Shown here piece after piece: positions 56,194-64,000 of a DNA stretch of 64,000 nucleotides (its first letter is position 1; every line of letters starts with the position of its first letter). Below the pieces are notes generated by a model. The model saw only the letters and a program-made list of their open reading frames with translations, was not told where the DNA came from and did not search any database. A program made the translations under genes and the position numbers. Origin of the DNA: Antitrichia curtipendula (lineage: Eukaryota > Streptophyta > Bryopsida > Hypnales > Leucodontaceae); NCBI GenBank assembly GCA_951230915.1, contig OX579635.1:47244001-47308000 (forward strand), read 5' to 3'.

Positions 56194-57832
56194 ATGCCGC
56201 AGCTTAGGCGGAACAGACCAGGCCCATCCACGTCGTCGGCTCCGGTCAAACTCCGGAAGGTTGTTCCGGTTCTCCCTTCGACAGAGGAGGAGATGGAGAT
56301 GCTCCGGTTGGATCTCAACCGGATGGGGTGCCAGGGTTTGCTCGACAAACCCTGGGGTTTTAAAGGACGAGCGGATGGTGAAGGAGATCCAGGGGAAGTG
56401 GACAAACCAGTTCGACAACACGATCCGCTGTGTTCCACATCAATGGACGGAAGAGATCTGGAGGGAGGTTTATAAGTTCCGGGCAGGAGGCCATGGGATG
56501 GCAAACCGGAAGGACGAGTACGTCCGGGGCAAGTTCTGAGGAGCGGTCAACCCCAAGGACGGATACGCGGTGGAAGACTGCATCGACGACCGGCACCGGA
56601 AACTGTTACAGTTTTTGATCCCGATCCTCCATCCGGAGAAGCCGACAAGGGTGACAATCACCCTCGGCAACACTATTTTCGGTGCCCTGAGCGGTGACCG
56701 GAAAGCGGACTGGGCCCGGATCATGTTCGATCTGGTGGCCCAGTTGGCGACGAGGGTCGGAAGGAGTAGGCCGACACCCGTGTGTCCCTACCTCTTCCAC
56801 CTCTATGAGCAACACCAGCTCCTTTTAGACTCGGAAGAGAAGGAGTGGAAGGCCCAGGAAAATCTCCTGAAATACGGAGAATCGGAAACGGACGAGGAGG
56901 AAGAGGAAACCGGATCCGAGACCGAAGAAGAAGAAGAAGATGAAGAAGAGGCGGAGAGGCAGCCCAAGCGGCACAAGACGAATTCTCCGACCGGAAGAGG
57001 ATCTCCACTCGGTGATAAAACCAGAAAGGAGAAGACACCGGAAGGGGAGAAGACAGGCTGTTCAAAGAAGGGACCGGTCGACCCGTTCGAGAAATTGGTG
57101 AAGATCCTCGTCGACATCCGCACGGACTGGGAGGCGAAGAGAATCGCCCTACACCAGATCGGAGAGTTGGTGCAGGCAACACTAGATAGCAAGTTGCCAG
57201 GGAAGGTAGCGGAGTGCATCACCAATCCGGTCGAGATCCGGAAGCAGGAAGCGGAGATCCGTCGACTTCAAGAGGAGGTCGACATGTTGAAGGCGGAAGT
57301 GGCCACCTTCAAGGAAGATATGGCCGCCACCCGGATAATGGCGGACGAGACGCAGAAGGTGGCGGAATCGGTGAAGGCGACTTTCGGTGAGACCGGAAGC
57401 GTGGCAGTCAGGGCCAGACTCTTCGATGAGAAGGTCTTGGAGGAGAAGAAACTATCCGGTACCCGGATAGTCCGGATCCTGACTGACTTCACCGAGCAGG
57501 TGGAGAAGAATTTGGTCTTGGCACGAGGAGCGGCGGACCGGATGGAGGAGTGTACACAGAAGCTGACCGGATCGATGAGGGTCCACCTATCGGACATCTC
57601 CATGCCGGAATCGTTTCCGGAAGTGCCAGACCCAAGGGAAGGAAGGGACCAGACTCCGCAGTCAAAGCCGAGTCAGCCTTCTCAGACCGCGCCGATCAAC
57701 ATCGAAGACTCTCCCGGTTCTGACATGCCAAATCCGATGGCCGGAGAGCGGAACAGGAACTTGGAAGAAGTCTTCGAGCAATTGGAGGCGGAGCCCAAAA
57801 GTCCTTCGTTGGGGCGCGGGATAGCGATGTAG
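56194..57832 (+). pseudogene. LTR-like copy 2: gag-like protein with coiled coil, frameshifted
   Basis: Same layout as copy 1: start MPQLRRNRPG, +1 shift near 56357, in-frame TGA at 56537-56539, then a clean 420-codon frame from 56570. It differs from copy 1 by one residue in that frame (EECTQKL instead of EECIQKL). A clean long frame alongside a shared stop suggests that both copies descend from one defective or specially decoded master. Confidence 0.55.
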
Positions 57833-59019
57833 AATAAGTTAGGAAGGATAGGATAGGAACGGATCCGGATTAGTAATCCGATCCGGTAGTGTTAGGAGGA
57901 CCAGAAGTTAGGATCCGGATTTAGGTTGACTTTTAACGGCTCTTTTTGCCTTTTGTTATTTTTGGAAGTTCTCAAAGTGTATATAATTTAGTCCTTGTGC
58001 TGAGGACTGGGAGTCTTTCCCTCTGCATCTTTCTTTGTGTTTTCTCCTTGTGCTTCTTTGTTGTACGATCTCCCATGTCTTGGCAGGATTGTGCGTGAGG
58101 GAGTTCGGAAGGCGCGAGCGGATGCGATGGGATTTCTCCCCTTGGTGTTTTCTTGGTTCTAAGTGCATATGAGCGGATAGGATAGAGTTGGGAGTGAACT
58201 TCAGTGCCTCAGCGCGTCTAGAGTTTGAGATTCCGGGTGAGAAAGCCGTTGTTAGGCTAGGCGGATAGGGAGGGAGTCCTTAGTCGCGCTAGAACTCCTG
58301 GGTGAGAAATCCGGTTGAGTGTCCGATCTCTTGAGAGGTCTCACCATCTTAACAGTAAACGGAAGAATTCTAGTTGACGTTGGAATGGACGGGTGCACTT
58401 GTAACCGCCTTAGCTTCGCACAGAATAGAATGACATCAGGGTCGTTGTAGTATTGAGAGGATCGTACGGGGGGTCTTTGTGTGACCAGTGGACCGGATTG
58501 CAATCTGGATTGCTGTGAAGGACCAAACCGGATCCGTACTAGCCTAGGAAGGAAGAGATTTGGAAAGTGGGTCTTCAGCCACTATAAGTCACGGAAGGTG
58601 TGGTGGGCCTACCACTCTCAAAAGCAAGCGGCGAACCCTCTGATGGCTAAACAGAGGTAAAACCAAACCGGATAGGAGAGGAAATGGTTGTGATTTGTCT
58701 AGAGCGGATTGGCCTAGACGGATACCCGGACCGGAAGAGATAGGGTCCTGGGGTTGTGTTGGATTCGATAACCGGAAGACTAGCTGGAATTGGAAGATAG
58801 AAAGAATCCGGTCCTTTGTTTTCTGGGTGTTTTTGGTTCCGGTCATAGGAAGAGGACCGGAAAAGATGACTGTTGTCCCTGACTTGACTTAGTTCGTTAA
58901 TAGAGTTAGATACTTCACAGAATCTCGTGGGTTCGATCTTTAGAGTCACTTTGTTATGCTTTAGAGTGGTTTTTGGGAGTATAACATGGGAATTGCTTAT
59001 CCTGTGCTGCGACAGAAAT

Positions 59020-61699
59020 CATTTAAAAAAATTGTAGAGTACATTTTGAAAAGACATGAACTGGTTTGAATTATGTATAATATGTTCTTCATCTTCATAT
59101 TTTTTTGGTGAGAAATTTGACATGTGACAAGAAGATAGGAAGACTTGAAATCATTCACATAAAAAAAAATTCAAAACAATTTAGAACTTTGTTTTTTATA
59201 CAAAGTATTTTTAACTGCATAGAAAGATTTGATTTAAAAGATTTTGGGACAAAATCCAGACATGCTACACTGTACTATGTTCTCAACATTTTTGAATTTT
59301 AAATTCAAAAAGAGATGTTGAACATGAATATTATATAATTATTTGAATAATTCTATTAAGTTTTTTTTAATAATTCTATTGAAAAAAGTTGGTTAGTGTA
59401 GTGCTTGATCTAATTACCGGTACCTAAATGTGATGTATGCATCACATTTTCCAAATTATGTTTCATTGTCATCTTCAATTTGTTCTTTGATGTTGCATTT
59501 TATAATAATATTTGCAATTTTGCAATTTTAGACATTTCTTTGGTCCTACATTTGACTATATATTAATATTTCTAACAAATAGAGAAAAAACAAGCGATTT
59601 TGAATGTTTACTCTAATATTAAGCTCAAAAGAAATCGTCAAAATTTTACACAAGGTAATTTTTAAAAGCGTTGATCATTGCCCTCCATAATTAACCTTTC
59701 TAGAAGCTTTAATGTAGAATGATGATGAAATGGCCTTGAAGAGAATGATTGCTATTTAGAGATTTTGAGGTAGTACCCAACAATGACGGGTTTAATTGAA
59801 TTATTTTATTCTAAATGCTCTAAATATTATATTTAGAGGTCATAATGGAAATATTGTGGCGTAATAAAGTGCACATATTCCTAAAAAAATTTATAGTTTA
59901 TAAATGGACATTTCATATTTCATGTTAACACAAAATGCGGTTATAAGTAATTCATGCTTTAAATTCTAGTACCCTTTATGTTATTGTTGCAACTAATATT
60001 GACACTTTCATGTAATGCAAAATAATCATGAACTTAACCAAACGTTGAATTGACAATCACCATTGCGCATTGTAACATTGTAAACATTTATTCTGGTTAA
60101 TTGTGTAATGATTGCCAAAATGCAACTAAATTAGGTGCTCCATTGTATTCCACTAAAATAATTCAGATTTTGTGACACTTTTCCTTTATAGGCTTTACAA
60201 ATATTCTTAATGTTTGACACACCAAATCAATCGTTCAGTACACAAGTAAAAGTATGTGTAGTAGAAATTTAAAAAACTTCTCCCGCATGTTTAGCAAGAT
60301 CTTTGCATTTAAAGTAAAGAACGCCAATTGTTTTGGCACCTTCCGTGATTTGATTTTGTTACTTTGAATCTATTTAACTAAAATACCACAGCTCTAATAG
60401 GTATTGAATAAAAAAATTGTGTTGAAGACGTCAATTGAGGGTCACTTTATATTTTTGTTTTAAAAGCACACTTCATTTTAATTCTTCAAGAAATTGAAAT
60501 GTTGAAGCAAATACTCCATATGAAATACCACAATCAAGGAAAAAATGAACTCTTCAGTACTTGACTATAAGATGGAATTTAAATACACTAATTGCAACAA
60601 TGACATTGTTTTAGCTAGCAACCCTACCCACGTGCAACTTCTTTTCTTACAAAAATGTAAAAGTGGAGTTCAATAAAGAACCATGAGTCATTTTTGAAGA
60701 AGATGATGAGATTGCTTGATAAATAAAACACTCCATAACTTTTTCATCACTAGTCCAAAATTAATGGGATGAATGAAGTTCTTTAATACCCACAATAGTA
60801 CAGAGTATTTTTGATGAGAAAGGTAAACTTCTCAATTTATAATTTTAGTTTTTGTGATTTTTTTGGGTGACCAAAAAATTGATCGATTCTCTTAGCAAGG
60901 CATACCTTCAAGTAGAAAGCACTCATTGTAATAAAAAGGCTATAAGATCCCAACAAATTAATAGGAGACAATTTTGGCATAACGATTGCTTTTTTTAAAG
61001 AATCTTTGTTCTGATTATTGGGTATGCCTTAAAACATGAAATTTTTTGGTAGTGCTTTGCTTTTTACTTACGGCTATTCGACATAATACAACACTCAATA
61101 TTGATGTTAAATTTCTAAGTTTGAATAAATTAAACCAAAATGTAGTTGTAAGCACTCATTCAGTCATCCATATTAATGGTTCTTCAATTCATCCAATTGA
61201 GTGGTATTTCAGATGAATAAGCAACAATTTCTGTTAGAATATTCCAATAAGAATCTGCATGAGCACCTCAATAACGTCCAATACTAGCTCCTATTACTGT
61301 GGTTTGAACCTATATATCTACCTCAGTCATATATATTTAGAATAGGAAAAAATCAAATGCAAACTTTTCATGGCCTCTTGTACATATTTATATTAGACAT
61401 TTGTTGGCACTAATGACTACTGGGTAGAACCTCATTTTCAAAAAGTTTAAGAATGTCTGCTTCATGTTTTATTGTTATGAATGTGTTTATTACTTTCCAA
61501 AAATTGAAAACATTGACCAACACTGTCTATCTCTTTGAAGTGTTCTATTCAAACAATTAGTATGCATAAAATTGTAGAAAGTAATTTTAATTTTCCGAAG
61601 TTGGACCTACTGCAATGCTTACTACATTAATCAAATATTAAAAATCTATAACAAAGTGGAACTTAAATAAATATCCTAAACTACCTAAAGTGTCATAAC
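59020..61699. other. AT-rich intergenic sequence
   Basis: No gene, RNA or repeat structure that I can support. Confidence 0.5.
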
Positions 61700-62015
61700 T
61701 CATAAGAATTGGAAGGTAAGGAAAATATAACTACCTTCAGTCCAAAAAAATGGGAAGGGAAAGAAATTGTAAACTACCTTAATCACCAAAAGAATGGGAA
61801 GGGAAAGAAATTGTAAACTACCTTAATCACCAAAAAAATGGAAAGGGAAAGAAATTGTGAACTACCTTAATCACCAAAAAAATGGAAAGGGACAAAAATC
61901 AAAAACTACGTTCAGCCCCAAAGAATGGGAAGGAAAAATAACCATAAACTACTTTTAACTCTAAAAAAATGGGAAGGGAAGAGTTCTCCAAAAGTCATGC
62001 CAAAATTGCTTGCAA
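61700..62015. repeat. 44-bp minisatellite, about seven units
   Basis: TGG(G/A)AAGGGA marks units at 61751, 61795, 61839, 61883, 61926 and 61970 (period 43-44 bp), with AAACTACCTTAATCACC between. The ends are diverged. Confidence 0.88.
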
Positions 62016-63782
62016 ACCAAATAAATTAGAAGGTAAAAAGAACTCTTTAGGCAATATCGGCCAAGAAAAATGGAAAAAATAATAAATGGTAAACTTACGT
62101 AACCTAAATAAATGGGGAGGTAGAAAACTGTAAAGGAGCAAGAACTTCAAACTGGCTGCAACAAAATTCTGGTGGTTTTTCATTCACTACTTGGCTAGCA
62201 CTTCCTAAATTTGTAACCGGCCAGTTCAAACAACATCAGTAGAAGAACCTTGGAATTTGCACTCAAAGTTAGAAAATTTAAACTGATACTGTAAGCAGGC
62301 TTAAAAAATTAAAAGCCACAGACACAAATCATATACTGTCTAGTATAATATGTGAATACTACAGTATGCAACACAATATGCACTACAGTATGTGAATACT
62401 ACAAAATGTACAGGAATCCTCAAACCAGTTCAATTGCACCCAAAATCCTAACCGCCCTAAAGTTGGCACGTTGCTAAGGAACAGATACTATTGGGCAAAA
62501 TCGCCCATCCAAATTTGACCAATACCAATATTTCTTCTTCCCTTGAACAGATCAGCAGTCCTATAGTTTGAACATAGTAATAATAAATTTCTAGCATCTA
62601 TATCTTGTATCCTACATTTGGTACAATTTTTAAAATATGTGGTAGTACTTACCTATATATCTTACTTATAATTAGAGTGCATATGATTTAGTGCACCATT
62701 TATTAGCTCTAAGTTATTACTAAATTATAGATGTTGTGAATTAATTTTGGAGATTGCATTTATTGGGAAAGTGGTTAAGGATAAATTTTTTAGCACATTA
62801 TACTAGTTGAACTCTAGTAACCTAATATACTCTTTCAACATACAAAATTATAAAAAAATATGAAATGAATTTTCAATTGTTATAAATTATTGAATTACTT
62901 AGTTTGAATTTATAGACTTCTCAACCTTGATATAATTTTTAATACTACAAAATTGCAGTCTTCATTTTTTTCTCTTATGACCAATGAAATTAATGTTATA
63001 TTTTATGCTAAAAATATCCTATTAAAAAAATTAGAATCATGATTAGTAATGTACGTATTGGATAGATTGAATACAAAATAATCCCCAAATAATTACATTG
63101 TTTTTGTAAATTCCAATGTATTAAAAAAGTCACCTTGAGTCATATTTTTATCTTTAGCTTTTATCTAATCTTACAGTTTGGAAATAATTAAATATTAAAT
63201 AAAGATGTGCCACCCTTTATCTTCACTTACAATATTAGTCTCATTACATTGAAAGGCATAGATATAAATATATATTTAAAATAGTTACTTTGATGTATTG
63301 AGAAGTACAAATCAGTACCACTAACTTTGTGCGCTCTACTTTAACTAAAGAAATTGATTGACTCACAAGCAAATACAAGCATATCATTTCTATATGGTTT
63401 GAGACATATTACAACGTAATATTCTAACATCAGAAAGGATAAAGTAAAGAGTATTCATTGTAAATTTGATGAATCTCTTGTCGTGTGTGGTAAGTTTTCA
63501 TTTACAATGTAAAATGTTTTTTTATGCATGATTTTTGGCTAGTTAGTTGACTAGTTTCACTAAGAAAAAACTTTGATTTACTTTATTCAAAATGATCAAA
63601 TCACTATTATTTCTTAAAACTAATATTGAATTTCACCTAAGTATGTATCACTTACTTTTGATATTTATTCCAGTCAATAAATATCACTTTAGTGTGATCC
63701 AAGTATCACATGAGTATTGAGGAAGTAGTTTGCTTCTTTTCTAGAATAATTCCTATAAAATCGCTCTGAGTGCCCTTCTTTA
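62016..63782. other. AT-rich intergenic sequence
   Basis: No gene seen. Short direct repeat ACTACA(G/A)TATG at about 62350-62400 only. Confidence 0.5.
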
Positions 63783-64000
63783 GTTTTAACTAGTGTAGCC
63801 CTGTGTCGTTGCCACAACCTAAACAAAAGGAAGAGTCATTTTTAAAACCAAAAATAACTCAGTATGCTCGATTTTTTCTACTGTAGCTTAAAATGCCACA
63901 AAACAAAGCTTCTGCACCCCTCCTTGTCAAGGGCTTTCCAATAGTACAAAGAATGTGACAAATTGACACACGGTTCAATAGATACATAATTTAGCATAAT
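63783..64000 (-). repeat. Inverted copy of the 53.9-54.7 kb repeat with Helitron-like end
   Basis: On the minus strand this reads AAAGCCCTTGACAAGGAGG GGTGCAG... TTTGTGGCATTTTAAGC, then GTTGTGGCAACGACACAGGG CTACACTAG followed by T. It matches the end of the 54.7-kb copy, including the CTAG/T boundary, and runs off the window edge. Confidence 0.5.

Larger units (their letters stand above)
55638..59014 (+). mobile_element. LTR-like element, copy 2 (3377 bp)
   Basis: Same TGTCGCAG...CTGCGACA ends as copy 1, with its own 5-bp duplication GAAAT (55633-55637 and 59015-59019). From about 34560/56100 to the right end the copies differ at only a handful of sites by eye, all transitions among those noted. 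The left ~480 bp is clearly more diverged and lacks a 33-bp internal duplication (GCAGGTTTCCGGTTG...) of copy 1. Different duplications show two independent integrations. Confidence 0.88.

Overview
The window reads as repeat-dominated nuclear DNA of a plant, probably a streptophyte. The evidence is a B3 DNA-binding domain, plant-type CACTA/EnSpm genes, TTTAGGG-like telo-box words and GT-AG introns. The species cannot be fixed from the sequence. No ordinary single-copy host gene is convincingly present. Nearly everything recognisable belongs to transposable elements, many of them decayed.

The main result is a four-level nest of insertions. (1) A tandem satellite fills 1-8847 and resumes at 50772-51055. 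(2) The satellite is split by a 41.9-kb CACTA element (8848-50771). It has identical 14-bp CACTAC... terminal inverted repeats and a 3-bp CTA target duplication. (3) The CACTA transposase gene (minus strand) is split by a second DNA transposon of 21.35 kb (19487-40838). That element has perfect 27-bp inverted repeats and a TTAG duplication. Removing it rejoins the Tnp2 reading frame. (4) Inside it, a DUF7869-type, RNase H-like candidate transposase gene is split by a 3.39-kb LTR-like element (34082-37475). That element has TG...CA ends and a GATGT duplication, and removing it also restores an open frame. A second copy of the LTR-like element lies outside the nest (55638-59014, GAAAT duplication).

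The 21-kb element is the unusual object. On its minus strand it carries a GC-richer, multi-exon cargo locus (about 20-28 kb). The locus encodes a ParB/DGQHR-like segment, a segment resembling the C-terminal part of an amino-DNA methyltransferase, acidic and coiled-coil tails, and an FCP1-like HAD phosphatase. On its plus strand it carries the DUF7869 protein with a plausible D-D-E triad. Around both genes are more than 20 copies of a 21-bp odd palindrome (half-site TTACCYTCGA). They sit mostly in introns and, upstream of the DUF7869 gene, in a 49-bp tandem array. The host satellite carries a palindrome of the same length and centre (half-site TTCACCTCGA). I infer a possible ParB/parS-like or transposase-binding site system; this is not shown by the sequence alone.

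The CACTA element also carries a B3-domain exon (left arm) and a degraded plus-strand gene that may be the second CACTA protein (47-49.5 kb). Most genes carry frameshifts or stops. Several of the stops could come from CAG or CGA by C-to-T change, as expected after cytosine methylation. The region from 51 to 64 kb is AT-rich intergenic DNA with minisatellites, two inverted Helitron-like 3' ends and the second LTR-like copy.
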